From positions 16,438,501-16,502,500 of the forward strand of contig BSBN01000254.1 in assembly GCA_027924645.1 (NCBI GenBank): a stretch of DNA of 64,000 bases, read 5' to 3'. The position numbers and the translations under genes are program-made. The first letter of the stretch is position 1. Each line of letters begins with the position of its first letter. This stretch comes from Cunninghamia lanceolata. Its lineage: Eukaryota > Streptophyta > Pinopsida > Cupressales > Cupressaceae. Positions 46,262 through 57,050 of this stretch are shown piece after piece. Below the pieces are notes generated by a model. That model was not told where the DNA came from, did no database searches, and saw nothing but the letters and a program-made list of their open reading frames with translations.

Positions 46262-48913
46262 TGTTAGTGCCTGCATAAGCATTCAGGTTTCAAGTATTTA
46301 AACTTGCATAAGCAGTTTTTTGGCCTTTGCAGTTGAAAAGTGCAAAACATTTAGTTGCATGCGTGTATCTTTGTATATACATGTATGTTTGTATGTACAA
46401 GTGCATTGTGCATTAGCAGGCCCAAAGAAATTTCATCGGCCTTCAAAAATGGTGAGAAAATTAGTTATATGCATTTCGCAATGCATATCAGACTTAAAAA
46501 AGGTGCATATACATTGAGAAATTTTTCACAGATTCTAGGAATATTCCCTACTTGTATATCAGGTTGCATGTGTATTTTGTGTTGAATGTTCAGACATACA
46601 ATGGCTAGGTACAAAGGAAAACATGCAAAGAAAATATACATTGGCGGCATACAAGTGAAACATGCAAGGGTCAATGTACATTGAGACAGATGCAATGGTG
46701 AATGTATGTCTGACATACATTGGGAAATGTACATTACAGATATACAAAGGAGGCGCACATACATTCGCTACAGTGCAAAGATACAATTGGTGGGGTCTGC
46801 CTCACATACAGTGCAGATTGTATATGCAATATACATTCGCTATATGCAAAGGGAAAAATGTATAGGGTTGATATGCATTTGGTGGGGCCCGCAGATATAC
46901 AAGGGAGATTGTATGTGTTTGACATACAATATGAGGATACAAAGCATGGGGCCCACCGGGTGCATGTGCAAGTGCGCTAGTATGTTCACACATACAAGGG
47001 GAACATGCATTCCAAATATGCATTGGCCAGATCTAAAAAGGTTTGCAATGCAGTTGATAAAGGCTTAGGTCCATTGAATGTATGTTTTTGCTTGTATATT
47101 GCATTTGTATAATGCGATATGCAAGCCAATATACAAAGCAAACATACAAAGGAGTGATATGCAAGCTGGACCTAATTCAAAGATCAAATTTAGCAAATTC
47201 AAAGGTGGCATCCATGGCTTGCATGTATATGGTGTTTGTATATGCCGATATACAAAAGGATGAGATACAAGCCGGATTTCAAGGCGATTGCAACTTGTTT
47301 CATAAAAAATTGAAATTCACAGCATGTATATTGCATTTTTATTTGCAATGTACCAAGCGATAGATGCAAGAAAGAGATACAAGGTGGAACCTGAAGGTGT
47401 TTTTAGTTTGTTCTATAATAATTTGGGGTCCGCGCCTTGTATGCATATAGTTGTATGTATATGCATTTGCTTTTGCATATACAAGGGATTTAAAGGCAAA
47501 AATGGCAAAATAAGAAAGGAAAAGGTCAGCGATGGAAGCATAGGGGGCCTACGTGGCACGTTCTGATTGGCTCGTAACTTTTCAAAGTGATTTAAGGCCG
47601 CAGATCTTAGCGATGGGAAAGAAATCAATGGCCGGTTTTAAACTTTCAAGTAGCGAGGGTTTTTATTTGTATATGCAACTATCTTTTGAGTAGGAAAAGC
47701 TTCAGAGGCACACGACTGTTGCATTTCAGAAGGCTGCGGGTAGGTTGGCATTGATGGTGGAATTGTAGTGGGATGATCAATGGAATGATAGGTTACCTAC
47801 CAAATTTGTGGCAAAAATCTTCAGACGGCAGCACATCTCCCGATCTCACCTATTTTCCCTCTTTTTTCTTTCTGTTGCATTGATGTTTTGGGCGCTATTT
47901 TTGTGGTGCATTGTATCTAGCAGATTTTTGAATTTTGTCCTGTAATTAATTGCTGAGGGCACAGCCTTGCTATAAAAGGCAGACTGTGTTACTCATTTGC
48001 GGTTGTTTAAAATTGGACAAATTTTGGTGTTGTGATAAGATACAACTTCTTTGGTGACTCTGTTTTGGGTATCTTGTGAGTTTATGAATCACATGTTATA
48101 TGTTTTATGCATAAATTTTTTGGTTTCATGTTGTTTTATATGAGTAATGCTTCATTGCATGTATTCTGTTATTTGTCTCTAAATTGAATGTTTTCTTCTT
48201 TTGAATCTAAACAGCTAAGAGGTGTTTAAGATTCCAGGACATGGGTTCGCTATGTTGAATACTTAGTCTTTTACTTCTGCTCAAGGAGTAGATTAAATGT
48301 TTTGGGTTAAGTGTTGGGAAGAATATATTGCAGTAAGGATGTTGATAAGCAGAGATAACTGAATACTCAGTTTTGGAAAGTATCTGTAAGGTAGATATTA
48401 TAAATACCCTTGAAATCTAGTCATTAATATATGTTTATGGTAACCATTCACATGTGTATGTCTATTAACTCCGAGCCCTGAGATAGGCACCAATCCAGTC
48501 TTGTATTGAGATTACAACCAAAGTCCTAGTTTTGCATCCAAATACCAAAAAACAAACTTGAACTTCAAATACAAATGTTTAGGACATTTAGAAATAGTTT
48601 TAGGACTAAAATCCTCTGTCTCACAACTGAACATAAGCCCAAAGTTAGCCCCTCTGCACTTATTTTACAGTTTTGGTCTGCATATATGAGGATTTATCTG
48701 CTTTGTCTCAACATCCCACCAAGTTAATAAGCACATTTCATGGATGTTGAATAGGGAATACCCCCCTTGGTTCTGCAGAGCTTAAAGAAGAAGAGGAGAT
48801 ATTTATAGAGTCTATCTCATTTGCTATTGGCCCCTAGCCCAGAAATCCTATTGATCAATGTGGCTACATTGTAGGGATAACTGGGAAACATCCAGTCGGA
48901 TTGAGCACTAACA
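46262..48913 (+). repeat. 3' LTR of element F (2652 bp)
   Basis: Partner of 36903-39580 with the same ends. Most differences are transitions. Its right edge meets the target duplication CCCCA and the resumed frame of element E. Confidence 0.95.
47971..47978 (+). promoter_or_regulatory. TATA box in 3' LTR of F
   Basis: TATAAAAG in the same conserved block as at 38637. It could drive read-out transcription into element E, antisense to E's own frame. Confidence 0.65.
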
Positions 48914-50317
48914 CCCCATTCATCATCAATAGGTGCATTTGATGGTTGAGAGTATTGCACAACATTAGTCATTGATAGATCACCTCTCAAATTTTTTAAG
49001 CTCATATGATTGTATACTGGTTTTTGCATTTCAATGTGTAAACAGTTATCTGGTTCAGGATCAGCATGATTAGTATGAAGTTTATCTTTGAATATAAATT
49101 TGATTGAACAATGTAGAGTGGAAGGGACTACCCCCAATGTATGAATCCAGGGTCTACCAAGAATTATATTGTAAGATAAAGAACTAGGCATGACTTGAAT
49201 CAGGGTAGGCACAATCACAGGTCCCACTTGTATAGGTAAAGTTATAGTACCTATGGATTGTCGTCCAACATTGTCAAAACCATAGATACTTAATAGTTCT
49301 AGCTTGATGGCAGATGTATCAACTTTAATCTTATCTAATAAGTCAATGCCACAAACTTTAAGAGCTGATACATTATCAATCACAACTTGTTTTACCAATG
49401 TTCTATTTATTGTGACAAAGATGATAAGAGGATCATATTGGTTTTGAACTTCAATTGACAATAATTACTGTGGTTGAAAGAGAATATCTATTTTTGTCGC
49501 ATGCATACTATCCAATACGGCTGTTACATCATTAGGCTTAGCAGTAGGTCAGACAATCACCTTTTGCAAAGCTTCTTGGAGCATTCCATGGTATGTAGGC
49601 AATGTTTGTATTAAATCCCAAAGAGAGATCTTAGCCAAAGTGGCACGAATTTGTTTGACAAGATCATACTCTTGACCACTTTTCTGAGTAAGACGAGGTG
49701 GTTGAGGGAGCATAGGTTGAGGACACGAGAGAGAGAGAGACATACACATGCGGTGTTTGGTTACTTTGCTTGTTATTATGGGTGTTGTATGTGTGAGCAT
49801 TCACATTGTGGTGTGGTTGTTGTAACACATTTTGAACACCTTGACTTGGTTGAGCAATTTGTTGTGCATATTTATAAATGTAATCTGAGCATTGACCTTG
49901 AATAGTAATTACTGGCTTTAAACAAGATGGTGCACTAGGTGCTTCTCGGACAATCATTTTAGGAATATTTATACAAGGTCTATTAATCAATATTGAATTA
50001 ACACTATTTCCCTCTTGATTGCACCTAACATCCACCGCTAAAGTATTTAATGTGAAAGACCTTTTCTCATCCACTAATGCTACATCTTGGCAAGGGAGAG
50101 CAATGGGATGAGAGGTGGGTACATCATCAACATCATACTCTATGGTAGAAAAAGGCTTTTCACTCTCATCTTTCTCATGAGTGTTCCTAGAGATGAATTC
50201 GGTTAGATCTTCTAATATCCAAGAATGTTTACTCATGAGGATTAGGAATTTGTCAAAATCAAGATCTTTGATAAATGCATGCATAAATACCATAGAAAAA
50301 TGGCATGAAGGTTCCAT
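48914..50317 (-). pseudogene. Gag/protease-like polyprotein of element E, N-terminal part
   Basis: First segment 50317-49664 (MEPSCHFSMVF start, DFDKFLILMSKHSWILEDL helix, acidic DVDDVPTS, later a His/Asn/Thr-rich tract), in which no gag core is seen. A frameshift at about 49700 leads to LTQKSGQEYDLVKQIRATL, WDLIQTLPTYHGMLQEAL, then a stop and VSIEV-type start of the protease (49461 onward). The active site is changed to VVIDNVSALKVC (DNVS for DSGA), followed by ILGRPWIHTLGVVPSTLHCS, the hallmark of Tat proteases. It breaks at 48919-48914 (target site CCCCA) where F inserted. The frame then continues at 36902. Confidence 0.65.
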
Positions 50318-51990
50318 TGCATTGTTTTCAATGTAAAATTAGTTTACAAATATATGTCAAAGGCAAGCGCCAAATGATATGTCCAAAATAGCCTCAAATG
50401 CTTGATTTTTGTACCTTTTTCAATGCAAATAAATGGAACAAAGGATGTTGTAAGGGTTTTGGTCAAGGGAAGCAATTTATATGTCTGATATAAGTCTAAA
50501 ATAGAAATATGATCACTCTCAACACACTCTTGATTCAAATTCAAGATAATGCCAAGTGAAAACATGTCAATATAGGCACTTTTTTCACCAAAATTCAATG
50601 TAAAACGGCATAACAAAGGGTGTTGTGAGGAAAATGATAATGGACAGAAAATAATATCAGTAATAACATCCACTTGGTGCCAAAATACCAAACACAACAT
50701 GCTTTTAGTCCCAGTTGAGGTCAAACCCTAGTGAAAATATCATGAAAATAGCCTATTTTCATGATATTTTCACTAGGGTTTGACCTCAACTGGGACTAAA
50801 AGCATGTTGTGTTTGGTATTTTGGCACCAAGTGGATGTTATTACTGATATTATTTTCTGTCCATTATCATTTTCCTCACAACACCCTTTGTTATGCCATT
50901 TTACATTGAATTTTGGTGAAAAAAAAGTGCCTATTTTGACATGTTTTCACTTGGCATTATCTTGAATTTGCATCAAGAGTGTGTTGAGAGTGATCATATT
51001 TCTGTTTTAGACTTATATCAAACATATAAATTGAACTCCAAGACCTAGCCAAAGGGGTTTTGTAAGGAATTTTAGGAGGGAGAGTAATAATATCAATTAT
51101 AATAGTCACCTCAATCCATAAAAATGATCACAACACACTTGAAGTGCAAACTAGGTCAAACCCTAGGGCAAAAATAGTCAAAAAGTGTAGTTTTCCACCA
51201 AATTTTCACTACAAGAGCCCGTTAAAAGGGTGTTGTGAAGATTTTTGTGAGGGGAAGAAAATGATTACCCTAATAACAGAAAAAAAATTCCAAAATATCT
51301 TTCACAACACATCTATGGTGCAAGTTTATAAAGTCGATAAGGCTAAATTTAGTGAAAATCATTGTTTTCGAAGCCCTAGGTTTGAGATCTTGGGACAAAA
51401 TACTAAGAAATGTTTTGAAGTCTAATTTTTTATGTAAATTAAATAATCTTAGATCTGAAAATGATTTTCAAGTTTAAACATGCAAAATGCCGATGAAAAT
51501 GCACCAAAATTGCTAGTTTTTGTTGAAATTTTCAATGCAAAATTGCAAATAATTTAAATTTAAATGAAAATTCACACTAAAATGAAAGAATACAGCCAAA
51601 TTTAAATTTGAACCAACCTCTAAAATTGGTAAAAAAATCTAATAAAATATTTTGCCTACTAACCCTAGATTTTGGAATTACTAGGTTATCTAAAAATTGT
51701 CAAAATTTCCACAACCCTAGCAATTAAATGATGAAAATGCAAAGCAAGATTTTGAATTTTTAAATTTTTATGTAGTTTATATCAGATTGGATGAAACAAT
51801 CATGACTTATGAAAATTTAGGAAGAATTGATGTAATTTAGTAAGCCCAACAATGTAATTTTTTTGAATTTTCCCAATTTTTTTTTTTTTTTTTGAATTTT
51901 GCTCCATGCAATAAATTGAATGACTAAATGAATGAATGAAATCACACCAAATCTAAAGACAAACACTCAGCAAGTTGCAATTTAATTTCA
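50318..51990 (-). other. Leader of element E with large hairpin and repeats
   Basis: No coding frame: matching frames on opposite strands at 50344-50724 and 50780-50965 are the two arms of one inverted repeat. The leader holds degenerate tandem units of about 175 bp (anchor word AAAGGRTGTTGTRAGG near 50438, 50617, 51053, 51226), the hairpin at 50473-51033, and a poly-T run of about 17 near 51880. Confidence 0.7.
50473..51033. repeat. Inverted repeat with 280-bp arms, 1-base centre
   Basis: The arms run from CAATTTATATG (50473) to CATATAAATTG (51033) and meet at AAAATAG-C-CTATTTT at about 50753. Across the arms only scattered single-base changes and a one- or two-base difference in an A-run are visible. 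It lies in the leader of element E, so transcripts from E's LTR would fold into a long duplex. Confidence 0.9.
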
Positions 51991-52007
51991 AAGACACGGG
52001 TTCACCA
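51991..52007 (-). other. Primer-binding site of element E
   Basis: Minus strand reads TGGTGAACCCGTGTCTT three bases inside the 5' LTR. The TGGTGAACCC start is used by plant gypsy elements. It fixes orientation and LTR edge. Confidence 0.75.
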
Positions 52008-52010
52008 AAA

Positions 52011-53255
52011 TGTTTAGGGTAAAATTAGATTTTGTTAATCTTTTGTTATTTAGATGTCAAAATCCACCTCTCCACTAAACATTGAAGGATCTAGGGTCGA
52101 GTGGCGAGCACTATCATACCCTAGAGTCACTTTCAGATGTAGGGAAATTTGGATTATGGAATTAATTATCAATTTTTCCTTCTCCTATGTCTAATTGACC
52201 ATTAAAACCCTAATTATGCAAATACGACAACAAATTAATGAATTACAAAAAAGCTCTTGTAGACGGGAGTAAAATACCAAATTATAGAATACCTATTTTT
52301 GAGGTTCCGAGGTGAAACAATAGGGACACTGGAGCAGGTGCCTAAGTCCAAGGTACCTATTTTTTAGGGAATCTAGACCTCCTTCCGACACTAATCAGCC
52401 CTGTAACTTCTATTTTCCAGAATCTATCTGCAGAGGACACTAGAGCGAGGACCCAAGTCCTAGAAGTGCTCCTGTGTCTAAATTTTATTTAGATCCTAAA
52501 TCCCTGATGCCTTCCTAGCCTTCCCGTAACTCCACTTTTTTTGGATACGACACCTGTAACCTACAATCGCAAGACTTGGCTTGGGGGTTGTGGTGTTTAG
52601 AGGTTTGCCTTAGTCAAACCCCAGTGGACACTTAAGTCTCTGAACATCATTGTCAGATAAAGAGGGCATGCCCTTGTGAGGCAAAGGCCAAAACTAAAGG
52701 AATCAATGATGAAAACACAATGATATGTCACCTTGTAGTGAAGCTTTTATGGAGGAAGATGCTCTTCATGCCATGAAGGAATTGATGCTCAAATCTACAA
52801 ATATCAACATACAAAACATACAAGTCCACTCTTGCAACACAATAGAAAGCCTTAAATCACCTTGAGAACGCAATAGCTTGCTAGTAATCATCTAGCCTCT
52901 AAATGAATGCCTACACATGCCTATATATGCATCTACAAGCACTCCTGCCAAGATATTTGAAATTCAAACTTACCGTGTCGGCAAAGGGACCTAATAATGG
53001 TCACTAACCGACACCCATAAATTGGGGCTGCCCGAAAATAGGGTAGGACTAAGGCATGGGCACCCAAGTCCTCCCCCCTATTTTGGGTAGGGTACAGCTC
53101 AAGGGGTCCACCTAGGCCCTATTTTCTAAGGAACCTAGCTCTCATTCCATCGGGGTGTTAAAATATGAACTAAAATGTCCTAAATGCATGCTAAAGACCT
53201 GGGAGTTAAACCTTATGAGGGAAAAGCCCCCAAGGGGACATTTTCTGATGTTACA
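52011..53255 (-). repeat. 5' LTR of element E (1245 bp)
   Basis: Minus strand starts TGTAACATCAGAAAATG (53255) and ends CCCTAAACA (52011). Close match throughout to 33474-34720. A TATATAG word on the minus strand at 52921-52928 is a candidate TATA box. Confidence 0.9.
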
Positions 53256-53650
53256 CCTCTTAAAGATGATAGTTAATGAGTTAATGGGTTCTCTACAAAC
53301 CCATGAGTAGTGGTTGAGTAGATCTACTCCTTCCCTAGAGCAAGCCTTCAAAGCTCAAAGCAATGTGAGAGGCAGAAGAAGAGGAAGAAACAATAGAGGT
53401 AAAGGTCAAAGAGGCGAAGGAAGAAGCTACTCTAGAAGAAAGAGCTCAGACAACTAAGAGGAAGAAAGTGCCTCACAACCAGTCTTCCAAGACAAGAAGA
53501 AGGGATACAACTCAAGCCAAAGGTATGATTAAAACTAATGTGTAGTGCTATTATTGTCACAAGTATGGTCATTATTCTAGTGAATGTAGGAAGATACATC
53601 ATGACCAAGGAAAGAAAAATACAAATATAGAAAATGAAAATAAGACTAAA
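53256..53650 (+). pseudogene. gag of element D, second part with zinc knuckle
   Basis: Resumes directly after element E with MIVNELMGSLQTHE, then a basic Arg/Gly-rich segment (NVRGRRRGRNNRGKGQRGEG). After stops and a frameshift, a perfect CX2CX4HX4C zinc knuckle follows at 53546-53593 (CYYCHKYGHYSSEC), for RNA binding. The join to the 33473 half explains the otherwise start-less frame. Confidence 0.8.
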
Positions 53651-54524
53651 AATAAACATCCATAAAACATGTTCATTGTGTGCAACACTGCTAAGAAGAG
53701 CAGTGTTGAAGTCTAGTATTTGGACAGTGTGTGTAACAACCACATGAGTGGTAAAGCAAACCTATTTTCCTTCATTGACAAAATCATCAAATCTGAGATC
53801 AAGACGAGGAACAATGAAAAGGTTCTAGTCATGGCAAGAGACACAATCACCATTCACACCAAGCAAGGTGACAAAAGAGTAATCTAGGATGTCTATCATG
53901 CCCCAGGCATAAAATATAATCTCATGTCCAATGGATAGATGGTCCAAAAGGGATAGAGTCCTTATGGAGAATGGAGAGTGCATTATCTTTGACAAGAATG
54001 GTAGTGAAAAGTAGATTGAAGTAGTGCAAACGACAAGAAATAGAATGTTTCCTCTTTGGATGCATATTAAGTCTTTGATGTTATCTCTGATGCTATTTGG
54101 AACTGCACCTTCCAAGCACATGAAGGCTCTATAGTACTACAGAGTTAACCACATGACATCTATAGTAGTGGCTTAGCAATCAACCTTTATGACATTCATC
54201 AAAGACCCATCTAAAATTTAGCATTTGAGGTATGGGTACTTAAGTTATTCTCATTTAAATATTTTGTCAAAGAAAGATATGGTGAGGGGGCTACCAACAA
54301 TCATAGAGCCCAATAGGAAATGTGAAACCTACATACTAGGAAAACAACATAGATAACACTTTCAATCAACGAAATCTAGGAGGACAAAAGTACCATTGGA
54401 GTTGGTGCATTCAGATTTATGTAGATCCATGAAAACTCCAACTATATCTTAGAATGTATACTTCATGACCTTCATAGATGACTACAACAAAAGAATTTAG
54501 GTTTTTTTCCTTGAAGAATAAATC
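53651..54524 (+). pseudogene. Protease, GAG-pre-integrase and integrase start of element D
   Basis: Several frames must be combined. DSVCNNHMSGKANLF (about 53724) is the copia protease, with a DSVC in place of DSGC/DTGC. VYHAPGIKYNLMS (about 53890-53930) precedes the GAG-pre-integrase domain (LRYGYLSYSHLNILSKK, about 54225), RKCETYILGKQ and ELVHSDLCRSMKTPT. The integrase core starts with MTFIDDYNKR near 54470 (catalytic Asp). The reading runs into the SINE target site at 54525. Several stops and frameshifts. Confidence 0.7.
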
Positions 54525-54535
54525 TGAAGCATTTA

Positions 54536-54873
54536 GATTATAAGGTCATGGTTCATTGGTCAAGTCACATAGTTGTTGTGGTGGAGCTACCAAGGTTCAA
54601 AGCATTGCTAGGCTAAAGAACTCATAGGCCTTGTGCCTTTGCTGATATGATTTGCTCACATGATATGTGCCTTCATTGGAGTATCATGCTCCTAGGTTGT
54701 GGGTCTTCACTAGGGCAATGAGCTCATGGGTTTGAAGTTGCTGATGATGCCTTGGGAACTGAGACCCCTCAGTAGTGTTCTTGGTGATAAAGCCATGGTA
54801 AGAGATCCCATGTAAGGATCTCTCTAGGCTTAGACTAAGCTAAAAACCTAAGTGACTCCAACAAAAAAAAAAT
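54536..54873 (+). mobile_element. tRNA-derived SINE inserted in integrase of D
   Basis: 338 bp flanked by an exact 11-bp repeat TGAAGCATTTA (54525-54535 and 54874-54884). It carries a pol III box A (TGGTTCATTGG, 54549-54559) and box B (AGGTTCAAAGC, 54593-54603) 44 bp apart, and ends in an A-run (54863-54872). The copia integrase frame (FFLKNKSEAF, then FKNS) continues across it if one target copy is removed. The family is not known to me. The body after box B has no coding frame. Confidence 0.8.
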
Positions 54874-55274
54874 TGAAGCATTTAAAAATTCAAGATATTC
54901 AAGGACTTGGTTGAAAAAAATGTGGTTGATTCATTGTTGTCCTCAGAAGGATAAAGGGGTAGAGTATATTTTTAAGGAATTTCTAAATTTCTGCTAGAAT
55001 GAAGGCATTGAAAAAAAATTATTACAAGGTACACTCCACAACAAAATGGAGCTACTCAGAGGAAAATAGAATCATCCAAGAAATAGCTGCAAGCATGCTG
55101 AAGGCAAAGGGACTGACAAATGAATTTTGGGGTAAGGCTGTAGAAATAATAATATAGCTATTAAATAGAAGTCCTACAAAGGCTGTTTGTTATAGGATTC
55201 CACAAGACGCATGGACAAACAACAAATGGAGTGTGGAGCACCTACAAATTTTTGGGTGCATGGCATATGCATTT
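54874..55274 (+). pseudogene. Integrase of element D after the SINE
   Basis: Continues the copia integrase in shifting frames: a Val-Glu-Lys helix after the SINE, NEGIEKKLLQGTLHNKMELL in place of NGIKRQ--PYTPQQNGV, then AASMLKAKGLTNEFWGKAVE, LLNRSPTKAV and VEHLQIFGCMAYAF, where an insertion breaks it. Decayed, with several frameshifts. Confidence 0.7.
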
Positions 55275-55789
55275 GTAAAATCTGATTGCTTCTAGCTATT
55301 AATTGTGTAATAATTTTTTACAACAATGTTTTGGATCATACTCGATGATCCATCCTCAGGATGAAGAGAGCAAGATGATAGAATGAAAATGGTAAATTGC
55401 AGACCCAAAGCCAACCAAGTAGAGGAGGTGGGTTTTGGGTCACAGAAGCAGAGGGACAAGAAAAAAGAGAGAAGAGACAACAAAAGAATAAAGAAATTAA
55501 AAAAGAATTAAATAAGCAAGTCTAAATAAAGGGAAAAAACCACTAGATATCTCAATATGTCAAAAGGAGAAAGTTGATAAGAAGGAAAACTAAAAGGAGA
55601 AAAAAGAAAAAATAAAGGGAGAGAGCCAAAAAATTAGAAGACAAATACAAAAAATAAACCAAAAAGAAAGGAAAGTAAAATAAAGGACTCCACTCATATG
55701 AATAAATAAGACAAACCTTAGAAATACCCAAAAATGATAAAAAACCTACCAAACAAAAAATGCAAAGATGATCCCCTTGCATGATGAGT
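55275..55789. mobile_element. Unclassified insertion of about 515 bp in element D
   Basis: Copia coding sequence stops at MAYAF (55263-55274, GCATATGCATTT) and resumes with YAFFPKEKRQKF at about 55792, where a near copy GCATATATGCATTT lies at 55790-55803. The imperfect 12-14 bp direct repeat suggests a target-site duplication. The insert is purine-rich (AAAGAGAAAAGA-type words around 55430-55690) and has no terminal inverted repeat, A-tail or pol III box I can see. Confidence 0.5.
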
Positions 55790-57050
55790 GCATATATGCA
55801 TTTTTTCCAAAGGAGAAGAGGCAAAAATTCAATGGAAAAGGACAAAATTGCATCTTCGTTGTGTACAATGAAGAATCCAAAGAATACAAGTTGTATAACC
55901 CTGTTACAAAGGAGGTTGTGATAAAAAAAGATGTTAAGTTCATTGAGAACGAATCATGGAATGCCATGGTTGACACCACCATAGGTATCTCAGCAACAAT
56001 ACCCATATATGATGAAGAAGGTGGACGTGAAGGAAGAACTTCTAGTAGTCAAGGAAGAACCAACTCTAGATAACTCTAAAACCAATTCTAGAGTTCTTTA
56101 GAACCATCCCCAAAGCACTTCAAAGTCCATCTCTGGAGCACTCTAGAGCACTCCAAAGTCAAGCATCTCAAGACTACAACAATAGAATTAACTATGGAGC
56201 ACTCCAAAGATAAGTGATTGTATCTCCAGAAGCAGTTCAGATCCTACGTTTGCTTCTCTAATACCAAGAAGGACAAGGAGCATGAGGGAAATTTATGAAG
56301 ACACAAGGTATGATGATTTTGATGAAAGTTTGAACTTTGCTTTGTTCTCTCATGGTGATCTAACAAATTTTGAAGAGGCCATGAAAGAAGAAAAATGGGG
56401 GAAGGGTATGGATGAAGAGAAGAATAAAACATGGGAGCTAACCAATTTACCCAAGGGTAAACATGTGATTGGAGTTAAGTGGGTCTATAACACCAAGAGT
56501 ACTATTGATGGAAATATTGAAAGTCACAAAATAAAGCTAGTTGTTAAAGGATACAAACAACAATTTGGAAAAGATTATGATGAGACATGCACCAATTGTA
56601 TGGTTGGAAATAATGCAGACAATCTTAGCAATAGCCACCCAACATAAGTGGAAGGTATATCAAATGGATGTGAAGTCAACCTTCTTGAATGGAGTACTCA
56701 TAGAAGAAGTGTATGTTGAGCAACCACCTATCTATGAAATCCCAGGGCAACAGAACAAAGTATACAAGCTCTAGAAAGCTCTTTAAGGGTTTAAGAAAGT
56801 ACCTTAGGCATGGTGCAACATGATAGATTTATATATCCTGAGTAATGGCTTTAGCAAAAGTAGAAGTGAACCCACATTCTATATCAAAGAAACTCTTGGT
56901 GAGATTTTGATTGATGTTTTGTATGTAGATGATTTGATTTTTACAATAAATAGTGACCTCTTCATTGCTAATTTCAAAGAGGTAATTAAAAAAAGGGTTT
57001 GAGATGATAAACCTTGGTCTTCTTGGGTCCCAAAATGATAGCAACACAAA
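55790..57050 (+). pseudogene. Integrase C-terminus and reverse transcriptase of element D
   Basis: 55790-56070 is open: KRQKFNGKGQNCIFVVYNEE, YKLYNPVTKEVVIKKDVKF, ENESWNAM, the normal copia segment after integrase. 56070-56280 is a Ser-rich spacer. RT begins near 56340: FEEAMKEEKWGKGMDEE, TWELTNLPKGKHVIGVKWVY, VVKGYKQQFGKDYDET. After a frameshift it gives [41 protein letters not shown] and the catalytic VLYVDDLIFT (about 56915). It fades after KKRVEMINLGLLG at about 57030. RNase H not recognised. Confidence 0.75.

Larger units (their letters stand above)
36903..48913 (+). mobile_element. Element F: full-length Tat-like Ty3/gypsy retrotransposon
   Basis: 12.0 kb with both LTRs (36903-39580 and 46262-48913) and an exact 5-bp duplication CCCCA at 36898-36902 and 48914-48918. 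Order on the plus strand: LTR, primer site, gag, protease, archaeal-type RNase H, RT, RNase H, integrase, LTR. The extra RNase H stands before RT, as in element A. No chromodomain at the integrase end. Gag-protease is one frame broken by stops; later parts need at least three frameshifts. It is inserted in the protease/linker frame of element E. Confidence 0.95.
33474..53255 (-). mobile_element. Element E: gypsy-derived, apparently non-autonomous, split by F
   Basis: Two direct LTRs (33474-34720 and 52011-53255) flank 5.3 kb of own sequence once element F (36903-48913) is removed. The minus orientation is given by a primer site at 51991-52007 next to the right LTR and a polypurine tract at 34721-34735 next to the left LTR. 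Flanks TCTCT (33469-33473) and CCTCT (53256-53260) are a target duplication with one mismatch. Only a gag/protease-like polyprotein is visible; RT, RNase H and integrase are not found in any frame. It interrupts the gag of copia D. Confidence 0.85.
32199..57050 (+). mobile_element. Element D: Ty1/copia retrotransposon, split by E and F
   Basis: Plus strand: 5' LTR 32199-32815, primer site, gag to 33473, then element E (33474-53255), then the rest of gag, protease, integrase and RT from 53256 to about 57050. The gag frame resumes across the insertion: AIEEAKYLS-type codons on the left continue into VNELMGSLQTHE on the right, as in intact copia gags. RNase H and 3' LTR are not found, and homology fades after the RT at about 57040. 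A SINE at 54536 and another insertion at 55275 lie in or next to the integrase. Heavily decayed. Confidence 0.8.

Noticed and set aside
50344..50965. Two nearly identical predicted peptides on opposite strands (MTSTGTKSMLCLVFWHQ...)
   Set aside because: They are the two arms of the inverted repeat centred near 50753, not duplicated genes.
51870..51895. Poly-T run as a possible SINE or mRNA tail (minus strand poly-A)
   Set aside because: No target duplication or pol III boxes nearby; it lies in the leader of element E.
55292..55845. Leu/Phe-rich minus-strand frame that looks like a membrane protein
   Set aside because: It is the complement of a purine-rich insertion; hydrophobicity follows from TTT/CTT codons and no conserved motif is present.
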